From NCBI GenBank assembly GCA_003024985.2, contig PXIH01S0008453.1: 14,331 bases of DNA; one strand, given 5' to 3'. Of this stretch, positions 1-8,997 are shown in pieces. Below the pieces are notes generated by a model. The model worked only from the letters and a program-made list of their open reading frames with translations. It did not search any database and was not told the origin of the DNA. Made by a program: the position numbers and the translations under genes. This stretch comes from Euperipatoides rowelli. Lineage: Eukaryota > Onychophora > Udeonychophora > Euonychophora > Peripatopsidae. Position 1 is the stretch's first letter. Every line of letters begins with the position of its first letter.

Positions 1-660
1 AACCAGATGCCAGAAAAAATGAAACAAAAGCAAGAGACATAATTTGGCACATTACACATTAGCACCTCTGTCGTGTTACCTGATAGTTGTATTCCTAATT
101 TGTGTCAAATATGCAAACAATGTTGGTTTGGTAGGTCCAAGCATGTACCAAAGGATGGCAAAGCCCAAATGATCTCTAGTAAAGGAAACTAGCAATTTCC
201 TTGGGAGGTAACATTGGTGACGGCTCTTGAAGAGACAATGAATTATACAATAAAAATCAACATGTGACTCAATATTCTGAACAGTATAAAAATAACTATT
301 TGAAACAACAATATTGAAGATTAAACAAATTTTAAAAATTTTAATAATTTGACCATAAACACTATGTTGTCGAATATGAATGGGTTGAAAGTAAAAAGGT
401 GAACCACACTATAAAAATACTGATATATTTAGAAATCATTGTTGGAATTAGTTCTTTCAGTGATTTACTTGTAATAAAGATAAATTTGAATGGAAACTTA
501 ACAAGAGGCAGACCCCCTCCCCCACAAAGAGGAAGTTGGTTGCAGTGGTAATCCCAGGGCCAGGAAAGGCCCTCATGTATGAACAAACTCCATTAGAAAT
601 TACATAGTTTGGACCAAGGGTGGTGAGAAAGAGGGCCATGTAAGCCTAGTTAAGAGGCCC
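1..660. other. Non-coding stretch, no gene recognised
   Basis: No open frame here resembles a known protein, and the longest frames overlap on opposite bases without family motifs. Base composition is AT-rich except at about 505-650, where short G/C runs occur. A perfect 6-bp inverted repeat (AGGGCC 556-561, GGCCCT 568-573, 6-nt loop) lies in that richer patch. This may be decayed repeat DNA, but no ends or duplications could be defined. Confidence 0.5.
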
Positions 661-683
661 TCATAATCCTAAATTAGGGATCA

Positions 684-930
684 TAGACTCAATAAAGGTC
701 AACAAAACATGCATGCAACCAAAAAAAAGCTCATGAAATTTTCACACACAAGGGGTGAGTAGGTCCATCAAAGGTAAACAAAGTGTCCATATAAAAAAAA
801 GGCTTATCAAATTTTCATACATAATAGGACCCTATAGCCTGGACAAGGGACCCATAGGTCTATCAAAGGTAAACGGAATGTCCATACAACCCAAAAAAAC
901 GATTATCAAATCTTCATGAACCAAAAATGG
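684..930. repeat. Diverged tandem repeat, about three units
   Basis: The motif AAAGGT followed by C/A-AAC recurs at 694, 770 and 865, giving spacings of 76 and 95 bp. In each unit it is followed by a purine-rich run of As and then by a (C/T)AT(C/G)AAAT-TTCA-like segment. The second and third units also share a GTCC/TATCAAAGGTAAAC core and a following TGTCCATA. Copies are well diverged and the unit length varies, so this is an old array or a fragment of an internally repetitive element. Confidence 0.5.
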
Positions 931-1195
931 TTATCAAAACTATGAAAGAGCCCCACCTGGATTTACAGTCCTATGGCCCTGAAAAATTATGGGAACCCTG
1001 ACAAGAGGTATTGGATAGTGGAGCTTCTAAATCTATTAATCATCATAAAATTTTGCAATACTCATCTGATGGTAATGGTAACAATTTCTTGTCTCCTCAA
1101 TTGTCTAGGGAGTCAAAAAAGGCAAAGTAAAAGGGTTTATTTCTGGATATTCAAAGCATTTTGTTGAATCAATTTTGCATTTTAAACATGTCAGA

Positions 1196-1385
1196 TGTGT
1201 CAAGGTCTGGTGGCCAAATGGTGAAAGTACTTGGATTGTTAAGACTAAGACATATGCTGGAGATCCAGGTTCAATCCCAAGCTAGGGCAGTTATGGAACA
1301 TTTTGCCTCTTTAGCTTTAACAGCTCGCTTTGGGTTTTTACCAAGTACGCTGTCCTTTGCCATCAATAAGAATCGACCATTGTAA
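1196..1385 (+). mobile_element. tRNA-derived SINE-like unit
   Basis: The head carries both internal RNA polymerase III promoter elements at tRNA-like spacing: an A-box-like TGGCCAAATGG at 1211-1221 and a consensus-quality B box GGTTCAATCCC at 1268-1278. The 47-nt gap between them is long for an ordinary tRNA and suggests a Ser/Leu-type ancestor or a derived SINE. A tRNA-unrelated body follows to about 1385. The start, CAAGGT then TGG then AGTAC, resembles the unit at 9481, so the two may belong to one family. No target-site duplication could be defined, so the ends are approximate. A real tRNA gene is unlikely because no cloverleaf acceptor stem is evident. Confidence 0.6.
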
Positions 1386-1460
1386 TTTAATAAGTAATAA
1401 TTTGATATAAACTGTTTTATGATAATTGTACTTTCTAAGTAACTATTCATACAAAAATAC

Positions 1461-1486
1461 ATCTCTTCTCCCTTTGGAGAGGAGAT
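1461..1486. repeat. 11-bp hairpin with 4-nt loop
   Basis: Arm 1461-1471 (ATCTCTTCTCC) pairs with 1476-1486 (GGAGAGGAGAT) around the loop CTTT. One position is mismatched as DNA but would be a wobble pair as RNA. It lies between the SINE-like unit and the first traces of the gypsy pol remnant. No U-run terminator context or host transcript supports a function. Confidence 0.55.
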
Positions 1487-1934
1487 TTATTAAAAAAACA
1501 GGTCAGATGTCTCAACACATCAGAGGATACTAGTTATGACTTTTGCCTTGAGAATAATGTTGTCCTTAATACGAAGGATAATATCAGAATGGGAGTGAGG
1601 GTTGGAGAAGTAAATGCTATATATAATGGCATTGATGAGGTGAAGGTGAATAATAATTTGGATTCTGTGAAAGTAATATCTGATGAATTCAATGAAATAC
1701 TTGAAGGTCTAAATGTAAATTAAAATATTGAACTGATTATTGAATATGAGGATATAATAGTAGACAATGTCATTAACTGAATCCTGAGTTTTCTTCAGAC
1801 TACCCTTTGTATAAGAAACAATATAAAATACTTTATAGAATGTTAAAGACAATAAAGTTGAATTAGAGGAATTTGGAAAAAATCAAGATCATTTCAAAGG
1901 GTGAATCAGATGTGAATGTTCTTTGTGAGCAATT

Positions 1935-2965
1935 AAAAAGCCATCTGGAGATGTAAGACAAGTAAGTTATGGACTTAAGACAAATAAATAAAATAACTAA
2001 ACCACTGAATTATCCTCAGTATTTTTCAAAGATTGATTTAAATAATGGATAATATCATATCGTCTTAGATCTTTCCATTAGGGGCAGATATTGTTTTGCC
2101 TTACTTTGGACTAGGTATAAATAAAATAGGATAGCACAAAGTTCCCTAATGTCAATCACTCATTTTAAAAAAATCATGAATGAGTTCTTGGCTTAGAAAA
2201 TTTTTAGTGGGAGGATTTTATGCTACCAAGACTATTTGTTAGTACACACAAAAACATCTGAAAACCACTTGGCTTTGCTAAGGGCTCTAATTGAAAAAAT
2301 TAACATTGTGGATCTTGCAGCAAGAGCTTCAAAGTACAATTTTTTCAAGAGAGTGTGACTTTGATTAACAAATTGAAAGTTATTAGAGAATTCCATAAAC
2401 TATGTGCTGTTAAACAAGTTAGATCATTTTTTGGAACTGTGAATTTCTACAAAAAAAATTATGGTAAATAGAGGCAACATGTTCAGCTCCACTGTATGAA
2501 TTATTAAAAAAGGCAGGGCAAAATTAAATTGGACACCTGAATGTGATGTGGCACTTGATGCGTTGAAACATCATTGTCTGTTGCACCACTTTTAGTGCAA
2601 CCAAAATTTTTAAAACTATTGTAAAGACTGGTGCCTTAGAGATTGCAGTAGGTGGAATGTTGTAGCAGGAAGATGGAGAAAATTTTCATCCTATAGCCTA
2701 TTGTTTGACTAAATTAAATAAAGCTGAAAAATTATTCCACAATCAAAAATGAGTGTCTTTCAATCTTCTTTTCATTAGAACAGTTTTAACACTTTATATT
2801 TAGCTACAATGTTATTGTTAAGACTGATCACAAGACATTGTCATTTCTCTTTAGATTAAAAGAAAACAAATCAATGCATAACTAGATGGCTTCTCACATA
2901 CAGGATTTCAACATTTTATTGAGCATGTGCCAGGTAAGAAGAAACATTAGTGCAAGGATGTTGAG
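1935..2965 (+). pseudogene. Ty3/gypsy reverse transcriptase + RNase H remnant
   Basis: Reverse transcriptase hallmarks occur in order. KPSGDVRQ at about 1940 is in the place of the family's K-x-D-G-x-x-R motif. FSKIDLNNG at about 2025 is the first catalytic block. At about 2220 CYQDYLLVHTKTSENHL stands where the Y-x-D-D block is expected, with one Asp missing or altered. KVIREFHKL and RSFFGTVNFYKK at 2370-2455 match the conserved thumb/connection segment. An RNase H region follows, ending in HFIEHVPGKKK at about 2915-2945, the usual end of this domain. In-frame stops occur throughout, for example right after IDLNNG, and several frame changes are needed. The enzyme cannot be made from this copy. 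Family assignment is firm; exact limits are not. Confidence 0.88.
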
Positions 2966-3267
2966 TGTAGAGATATTTGAAATTTATAAAGTCTAATGTA
3001 TATTTGAATGAAGAGTTGATACTGGATTAGCATGGAATTTAATTTATAAAAAATGGAAAGTATTCACAATAGAGAATTAGAATTCCCTGTTCTAGCTCTG
3101 AAATCTTTGGTACTTTTGGTAATTTATTTACACCACAAGAGTGGTAGGTCAGTGTATTTTTCTGCTTACAATGTTTTGTGGAAGGTTGTCAAAATTGTCA
3201 GAGGAGAAACTTACATTATGAAAGAATATCATTTCAACCTTAAATTCCTCCTACATATCCTTTTCAA

Positions 3268-3860
3268 AAAATATCAATAGACTTTCTTAGTCCATTTGAA
3301 AGAAGTAGGGACAATGGAAGTAAATAATTTTTATTGTTTATTGATCAGTTCACAAGGTTTCCAATTGCTATTCTGACTATGGACATGGAGGTCATGCCTG
3401 TGTCTTGAGCTTATAGTGAACCTGTATATTCAATATACGGTGGTTGTGTCATTATTCTTGCTGGTCATGGGGCTAACTTCAGTAAATTGTTTAATTAACT
3501 ATGTCATACTCTTTCGCATTAGACATAGTTACTACCGCATTTCATCCTCAATCAAATGGAATTGTAGAATAAAAAGAATCAGATAATTATAAAAAGGGGG
3601 TTTTTATGATGAGTGGGAGGCATTAGTTCCTATTTCACTCAGGGAAATCTGTCATACTGTGCACAAAAATACTGGTGAGTCAACACATTTCTAGACTCTG
3701 GTAATGAGTTCAGCCTTCATCATGATAGCATGAAACCAGATGATTTCCCTGAGTACATCAATAAATTATCTGCACACTTATCTGATATATGAAGTGTAAT
3801 CAGTGAAAACTTATAAATTTATTGTCAGAAAAAAGTATTATTGTTAGATTCCAGTAGCTT
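3268..3860 (+). pseudogene. Ty3/gypsy integrase remnant
   Basis: The DDE-type integrase core is visible. ISIDFLSPF at about 3272-3298 carries the first acidic block, and FIDQFTRFPIAI at about 3336-3372 follows. A decayed segment ending GANFSKLFN lies at 3470-3495; the Asp expected just before it is replaced. TTAFHPQSNGIVE at about 3530-3568 holds the conserved P-Q-x-N-G and the catalytic Glu position. The C-terminal part runs on as frame-shifted traces (MKPDDFPEYINKL, about 3730-3770) typical of the stretch after the core. Several stops and the lost second acidic residue mark it as dead. The usual zinc-finger domain between RNase H and the core was not recognised. Confidence 0.85.
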
Positions 3861-3904
3861 CTCTGAAAAAAAATGAAATTAAAAACATGTTCAGTTTCTA
3901 TTAC

Positions 3905-5892
3905 ATGCATCAGGTTGGGTATTTTCAAATTGATCATCTAGGCCAATGCATTAGTGTTTGTGATCCATTACATGTTCTTATATTAAACTTCCTAAATTGC
4001 TAAATGAAAAAAAATGCATCGTCAATATTCGTAATATGAAATATGTATTTTGTTTTCAATGGGCACCCTAACCTATCTAATGAACATTCTTCAACTATTC
4101 CTTACCTTTCTTATATTAANGATCTTGACTTTTCTAGCATTGATACCACACAGATATATAGAGTTACCCATTGAAAACGTTTTTGCCAATTTTAGGACTT
4201 TAATAAATGTATCATGCTCCATATGTATTTTATGCAGACTTTGAATGCTTGTTAGTCCCTACTAATGAAAAAGGCAAAATGCAGGAGTTGATTTCCTCAT
4301 TCACCTTTATCATTTGTAGGGATCATGACTACTACTTGACATTTGAAACATACAGGGGTTTGAATGCAGGAGAAAAAGTTTGTAAAGATCCCATACAAAG
4401 ATGGACAAATCTCTTTGAGAAACATTTAACAAATGTTAAGAATGATCATAACATGTGATGATTAGAAAATTTTAATCAAGCAATGTTTTGCAATTCTATG
4501 AATTTTTTTAATCTTTCAAGGTGTGTAGACAAAGTGAAGCTTTTGAAAATGATTTCAGAGTCTGTGATAATCATGATCATATTTAAGGGAAATATAGAAA
4601 TGTTTATGCAATTCATGCAATCTCTTATGCAGACAACACTTTTTTCTATCCATTGTCTTTCACAACTGAATAAAGTACAATCTCTACCATTTTTGTTAAA
4701 CATTTATTTTTTGAAAATACTTATTTAGTATCATTACTACTACCGTACTGATGAAACATATCAGTATTACCAAAAATATGGATGTAGGGGGGGGGGGCAT
4801 AATTTTTCTTTCATTTTCTCCCATACAGTTTGGAAACTCTGGCTTCATTGCTTACTGACTAACAAGCCACTTACACAGTCAAAGAGTTTCCAAATAATCA
4901 TCTTATGTGGAGGAAGGATTGTATACCATATGTTTTTATGAGTGGATTTGAAAAATATGACTAAACCTTTTTACCTAGTAAAAAGATTTCCATTCAACAT
5001 TTTATAATTCTCCCATCTCCAATTCTGATTATGATATTGCAAAAGGTACTCAGATTGTTATCTTTTATTTGATTTCTTGTAAATGTTCCATATTACTTAT
5101 CAAATTATGCACTGACCCCTTCAATTTTATAATTATATTATACCTCCCCTTCCCTATCCTGGTTAGCCAGGTTAAATTTACAAAAGTTTGTCTATAATTG
5201 TTAATAAACAAGGAATCTTAGGAGTGTCAATCAAGTATCTCATCGATATGTAGAATCCAACATTCCATCTACCAATTATTATAATTTGGCCACACCTCTA
5301 TTACATCTCTTACTGTTAGATATTAACAATCTATATTGTAAAAGGATATGTGAGTACTTTCTGATAGATGGACTCACAGAGTTGACTCAGGACCAATGTA
5401 CTAATTTGGATATTACTGCTATTGAAGATACTTTAAACTACAACTATATTTTAGAAATAGATTTTAATTATCCTCAACATTTGCATGATATACATAATGA
5501 TTTCCCATTTAGCTCCTGAGAAACATATAATTCCATCTGAATGGGTCTCCCTATATTTCTGAAGCTCTAAAACCTGCTTCTCCTAAACTTCTAACTACTC
5601 TTCTGAAAACTCACTACATTATTGACTCTAAAACACTAAAACTCTCTCTCTCTCACTGGGTATGTAATTAATATGTATTCACAGAGGGCTATGTTCAATC
5701 AGTCTCCATGTTTTATACTGTAGGTGAAATTCAACACCAATATAAGATAAACTGCCAAGGACACCCCTTTGGTAAGGAGTTCTATGAATTGATGGTAAAT
5801 TTGATGTTTGGGAAAAGTATAGAGAATTGTCACCTTTACAAATGAATAATTCAATTCAATGTTTTATATTCTTCTTTTGTTATAAAAAGGAG
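3905..5892 (+). pseudogene. Polinton/adintovirus-like DNA polymerase B remnant, 5' part
   Basis: This is the remnant of a protein-primed family B DNA polymerase of the DNA_pol_B_2 type carried by Polinton/Maverick elements and related viruses. Conserved blocks run in family order. CSYIKLP and KKCIVNIRN lie at 3973-4044. An exonuclease I block, FYADFE, lies at about 4228. A Cys/His segment, VCDNHDH, at about 4560-4580 resembles the endonuclease-VII-like finger often found here. A degraded Exo II region with VFHN lies at about 4660, and YVFMSGFEKYD at about 4928-4960. A longer readable stretch from about 5286 to 5519 includes DINNLY (motif A region) and YPQHLHDIHNDFP. FGKEFYELM and FGKSIEN (motif B region) lie at 5770-5830. 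Stops, indels and at least two reading frames show decay. The gene resumes at about 6900 beyond an inserted retroelement fragment. Confidence 0.85.
4787..4797. repeat. G11 homopolymer
   Basis: A run of eleven G residues sits inside the decayed polymerase in otherwise AT-rich DNA. It probably arose by slippage and is prone to sequencing error. In antisense it would be a C-run polypyrimidine stretch. Confidence 0.85.
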
Positions 5893-6027
5893 TGTGAGAG
5901 AAAACTATTAAAGCTATTAATAATTGTTATTTATTACCTTAGTTGCTATAGTGTGCTGCCATTGCTTATGTGTGTATGCTTATGGCTCCATCTATGTTAG
6001 CCACAACCATAAGCAAACTATGCAACA
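5893..6027 (-). repeat. Probable 3' LTR of the minus-strand gypsy fragment (135 bp)
   Basis: On the minus strand the LTR begins TGTTGC directly after a polypurine tract, as expected for a gypsy 3' LTR. The other end is placed at 5893 because the plus-strand TGTGAGAG there gives a minus-strand ...CTCTCACA terminus, a common LTR ending. It holds an internal inverted repeat, GCTTATGG 5978-5985 and CCATAAGC 6007-6014. No second LTR is present in the window for comparison, so the left limit is inferred. Confidence 0.6.
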
Positions 6028-6040
6028 TCTCCCTTTTTCC
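6028..6040 (-). promoter_or_regulatory. Polypurine tract (plus-strand DNA primer)
   Basis: The minus strand reads GGAAAAAGGGAGA followed at once by TGTTGC. A 13-nt purine run abutting TG is the classical site where gypsy-type reverse transcription primes second-strand synthesis. It fixes both the orientation of the fragment and the start of its LTR. Confidence 0.75.
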
Positions 6041-6149
6041 AGGGGCAGAATCAATTAGCCATAATTAGGTTCAATCATTAGTCATTAATAATAATACAAT
6101 AATAATTAAATTAAATAATTAACCTAAGTCAATTTAAAGTTCAGGTGTT

Positions 6150-6930
6150 TCAATCCCTGTATCTGGCAAGTTTATGGACAACCCTTCTTGATCTGTTCAT
6201 TATCTCTGATGTTCTATCCTCTCCACTATCTTTGTCAAGCTCCTTTTCTTTGTTACCTTCAGGTTCAAAATTGACTGGCTCTTCCTGTTCCCCTATTCCA
6301 CTGGTCTCATTCCCTGATATCTCTTTTATAATCAGTTCAGGTCCTGCCATCTTCATAAGTGCCTGTCTGTTCCTCATGATGTTTCTACCATCCTCTTGCT
6401 GTTTTATGCAAGACCTTGGTGCAGCAGCCTTCCCTATTATTCTTCCTGGTTCCCACTTTGCATCTTTTCTTATTAAACTTAGATCTCCTTTTTCCAATGG
6501 GATCAAGTCTCTAGCCCTATGATCATACTATCATTTTGTCATCCTTGTCTGTTGTTCCAGTTTTGAACCTATATTGTAATCAACACTATTGGGAGTTAAT
6601 AATTCTTCAGTTATAGGAAGTTTTGTTTTTATCATATGGCCCAACACTAATTGGGCTGGTGACACTCCAGTATCTATCAATGGAGTGTTTCTGTATTCAA
6701 TTAGGCTTATAAAGATGTCTTTATTTTCCTCCATGGCTTTTCTAAGCATGTTCTTGGCCACTGACACTNNTTTTTCAGTTTACCCATTAGCTCTTGGATA
6801 GGGGCTAGTAGTTACAGAACTGAACCCATAGTCTCTAGCAAATCATTGAAACTCCATGCTTCTAAATAGCATGTTGTCTGACAAGATTCTGAGTTTTCCT
6901 ATAAATATACTGAGAAGTTCACTTTCAACA
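6150..6930 (-). pseudogene. Ty3/gypsy integrase remnant, minus strand
   Basis: A single minus-strand frame runs from about 6930 to 6150 with stops at 6843-6845 (TGA), 6780-6782 (TAA) and 6531-6533 but no frameshift. Recognisable blocks are ILSDN at about 6885, FARDYGF then TTSPYPRANG at about 6787-6842, VAKNMLRKAMEENKD at 6715-6760 and IEYRNTPL with SPAQLVLG at 6645-6705, all typical of a gypsy integrase core. After the third stop the tail continues with GDLSLIRKDAKWEPGRIIGK and RNRQALM, the basic C-terminal domain. The TAA falls just after PRANG, before the catalytic-Glu neighbourhood. The long charged tail to 6150 is less conserved. Sequence 5' of the core is missing. Confidence 0.88.
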
Positions 6931-7540
6931 AGACTAAAGCATTTTCCTGAAAATCTAATTACTTTCCATATGTATAAGGAAAAGGTTATATTTGACAAAC
7001 CTATTTTTTGGGTATGTCTAATTTGGGTTTTAGCAAACATTGTTTTTTTTAATTTATTATAATGTATTGCTTGCCAAATATCCAAATGATATTACCCAAT
7101 GTTATGCATAAGCATACTGATAGTTTTTTCCTATTGGTTGGGTAACCATAATTTTTTTAAGATTTGAAAGTTCAAAATTTTAACCAATATTTTGATCTTT
7201 TACATTATTCTGCAGCTCATCTATTAGCTTTTCAATTCAATAAAATGGTTTTGGATAAGGTGAAAGATGAGTGTGGAGAAATTCATTACTNATTTTGTTG
7301 GATTAAGAAGCAAGATGGTTCTGCAAACAAGATCAAAAGCATTGAGTGATGCACCATTTAAAATGACATTGCCTTTAAATATATTGTTTCATGTCTTAAG
7401 ATGAAAAAAGTCAAGAAAAATCAAATATTTCGACCATCACTGCCATAAAAAAGCATTATGTCCATTGGATGATAAAAAATATATTTTATCTGAAGATGGA
7501 ATAACTTAATTTTCTTACATGACATACAAATTAATGAATT
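6895..7540 (+). pseudogene. Polinton/adintovirus-like DNA polymerase B remnant, 3' part
   Basis: This continues the polymerase interrupted at 5892. In order there are LKHFPENLITFHM and DKPIF at about 6935-7005, then after a frame change a palm motif C remnant, KHTDSFF, at about 7110-7130. The first Asp of the expected pair there has become His, a change in a catalytic position. YFDLLHYS lies at about 7182, KDECGE at about 7263 and, after another frame change near the N at 7291, FVGLRSKM. The C-terminal KALCPLDDKKYIL lies at about 7450-7490. Several stops are present. These blocks are all C-terminal parts of the same family, so nearly the whole gene was present at this locus. The left junction with the retroelement is uncertain by about 40 bp. 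Confidence 0.8.
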
Positions 7541-8290
7541 ATAAAACAGTTTTTTAATAATAAAAAATATTTCCAGTTATGACTTTCATCTCCACACAGA
7601 ATGATACCCTGAGTTTAAACTCTAGTGAGCTTTTTATTTTTTTATATACTTCTGTAGGTGGAAGATGCTTTTATTTTTTAAATTTATAATTCATTAATAT
7701 AATTTTAATTAACATGGTATAATTATTGCATTTTTTTAAACTAATGTTTTTAAATTTAAACTTTTTTTAATTGTAATATTTTTTAATTTGCAACTTTTTT
7801 TAATTGTTTATTCTATAAAGTATAGTTTTTTAGTTTTTTCTCTAAAGTTTAGAGATTTTTTAAAATTATTTTTGTCTAAAGTATAACTATTTTTAAAAAT
7901 ATTTTTCTCTAAAGTATAGAGTTTTTTAATTGTATTAGTCTACTAGTGTAGAAATCTTTTAATCAATATAGTGTTTTGTCATTCTCTATTAGTGTAGAAT
8001 TTTTCTGAAGTATCTTTAGAATATTTATTTTATGAAGGTCATACAAATACTTTTTTTCTCCAATATAATATTTATGAAAATTAATTTCAATACATTAGTT
8101 GTTGAATATTTATATTTTGAAAATTACATTTCAATACTTTAAATGTTGAATATTTTTAAATTGATAGTTTCTATTGTATTAAATATTTATTATCATCACT
8201 ATAGAGGTAGGTCTATTAGTATCAAATTTAAATTTTTGTAGTTAATTTTAAACATTTCATTTCAAAGTTAATTTTAATCAAGAGAGAGGA
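7541..8290. other. Low-complexity AT-rich spacer between polymerase and ATPase remnants
   Basis: No coding motif is visible in any frame. The DNA is dominated by T-runs and A/T-rich words, with a palindrome array in its centre (listed separately). A short duplication with 43-bp spacing places GAAAATTA-ATTTCAATAC-like copies at 8076 and 8119. In Polinton-type elements other genes might be expected here, but nothing recognisable remains. Confidence 0.6.
7813..7998. repeat. Array of ~27-46-bp units each centred on a small palindrome
   Basis: Six related words recur at 7813, 7840, 7875, 7907, 7939 and 7985, embedded in T-rich DNA. Most are dyad-symmetric: CTATAAAGTATAG, CTCTAAAGTTTAGAG (perfect 7-bp arms), CTCTAAAGTATAGAG (one mismatch), TCTACTAGTGTAGA and TCTATTAGTGTAGA. 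The copy at 7875 has lost its right arm. The central AAAGT/TAGTG resembles itself between copies while the arms differ and yet stay largely complementary. Confidence 0.65.
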
Positions 8291-8299
8291 CACATTAAC

Positions 8300-8915
8300 A
8301 TGAATATATTTCAACACCCATTTACCTGTTAATAAGTCTAAAGGCAGGTAGTGGAAAAACAGTCTTCATTTAAAAACTTATTTTATCCAAATGTATTGTA
8401 CCTCCACCACAAAAAATTATAATTTGTTATGCACATTCTCAACATCTTTACTATGAACTTAGTTATCTACCAAAACTTAAATTCATTAAAGGTATACCTG
8501 AAGAATTTATTGACAATGGTGAATGTTTCTCTGAATCTCATCTCATAATAATAATAGATGATTCAATCTATTGTTGTACTAAAGATAATCATACTACAAC
8601 ATTGTTCACTAGAGGAAGCCATCACCATAATCTTAGTGTCACATTAATAACAAATAATCTTTATTTTAAAGATTTAAGAACCCTAAGTTTAAATTCTCAC
8701 TATATTATTTTAATTTCAAAAACCTAGAGATAAAAAGTAAATATATATCAAATCAGATGGGGATATAAAGTATGCCAAAGATTCATATAACACTGCTTTT
8801 TCTAAAACCTTTGGCTATTTAATGATCAATCTTGCACTGACAACAACATAATTATATCATCTTCAATTTTGACTACTTCCTGGATAAACACCAGTTATGT
8901 ATATGAGCAAACAAT
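8300..8915 (+). pseudogene. A32/FtsK-type packaging ATPase remnant (Polinton-like)
   Basis: This is the remnant of the DNA-packaging ATPase shared by Polinton/Maverick elements, adintoviruses and large DNA viruses, which would pump DNA into a capsid. HPFTC at about 8315 precedes a Walker A-like KAGSGKT at 8341-8361. The same frame then has a stop soon after and reads on for about 120 codons with KFIKGIPEEF (about 8485), a Walker B-like LIIIIDD (about 8545), and FTRGSHHHNLSV with NSHYIIL at 8605-8710, the block C-terminal to Walker B typical of this family. A one-base shift leads to PRDK at about 8725, then FGYLMIN at about 8810 and LPG...PVMYMSK ending near 8912. It has at least two shifts and four stops. 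It lies 80-90 bp from the receptor exon on the opposite strand. Confidence 0.82.
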
Positions 8916-8997
8916 GGATAAACAAAAATGACTCCATTATTTAAAATTACTTAGTAGAGTAAAAGGTCAACATCAGAAAACATTGACATGACATTAC

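Larger units (their letters stand above)
1500..3860 (+). mobile_element. Decayed Ty3/gypsy retrotransposon (internal pol region)
   Basis: Domain traces follow the Ty3/gypsy order on the plus strand: a weakly recognisable linker before reverse transcriptase, then RT, RNase H and integrase. All are riddled with stops and frame changes, so the copy is inactive. No gag, polypurine tract or LTR could be recognised on either side. The element is therefore a truncated internal fragment, or its LTRs have decayed beyond recognition. At its right edge it gives way within about 50 bp to the DNA polymerase B remnant. It is distinct from the minus-strand gypsy fragment at 5893..6930, which differs in strand, preserved part and motif wording. 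Confidence 0.85.
5893..6930 (-). mobile_element. 5'-truncated Ty3/gypsy retrotransposon fragment inserted in polymerase
   Basis: Read on the minus strand, this holds the 3' end of a Ty3/gypsy element: an integrase core cut off at its 5' side, the integrase C-terminal tail, a polypurine tract and one LTR. It separates two parts of the plus-strand polymerase B remnant, whose conserved blocks continue on both sides in correct order. The fragment therefore entered the polymerase after that gene was already present. LTR elements normally insert whole, so the missing 5' LTR, gag, RT and RNase H point to a later deletion. The right junction lies between about 6890 and 6940, where integrase and polymerase readings overlap on opposite strands. 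No target-site duplication can be confirmed. Confidence 0.8.

Noticed and set aside
1002-1130. A 42-codon frame with LDSGAS, reminiscent of a retroviral-type aspartic protease motif, upstream of the gypsy RT
   Set aside because: Only the six-residue motif fits. The following residues do not resemble a protease, the frame is short, and a SINE separates it from pol. It could be a trace of the element but is not supported.
3053-3280. 75-codon open frame between the RNase H and integrase remnants
   Set aside because: It has no zinc-finger His/Cys spacing or other known motif, and adjacent pol traces lie in other frames. Probably a chance frame.
6145-6522. 125-codon plus-strand open frame
   Set aside because: It is the complement of the gypsy integrase tail, whose minus-strand reading has clear family motifs. 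The Ser/Pro/Leu-rich plus-strand reading has none.
6930-7085. Minus-strand extension of the integrase frame to 7085
   Set aside because: The plus strand carries ordered polymerase blocks here (PENLITFHM, DKPIF), so the open minus frame beyond about 6930 is judged coincidental.
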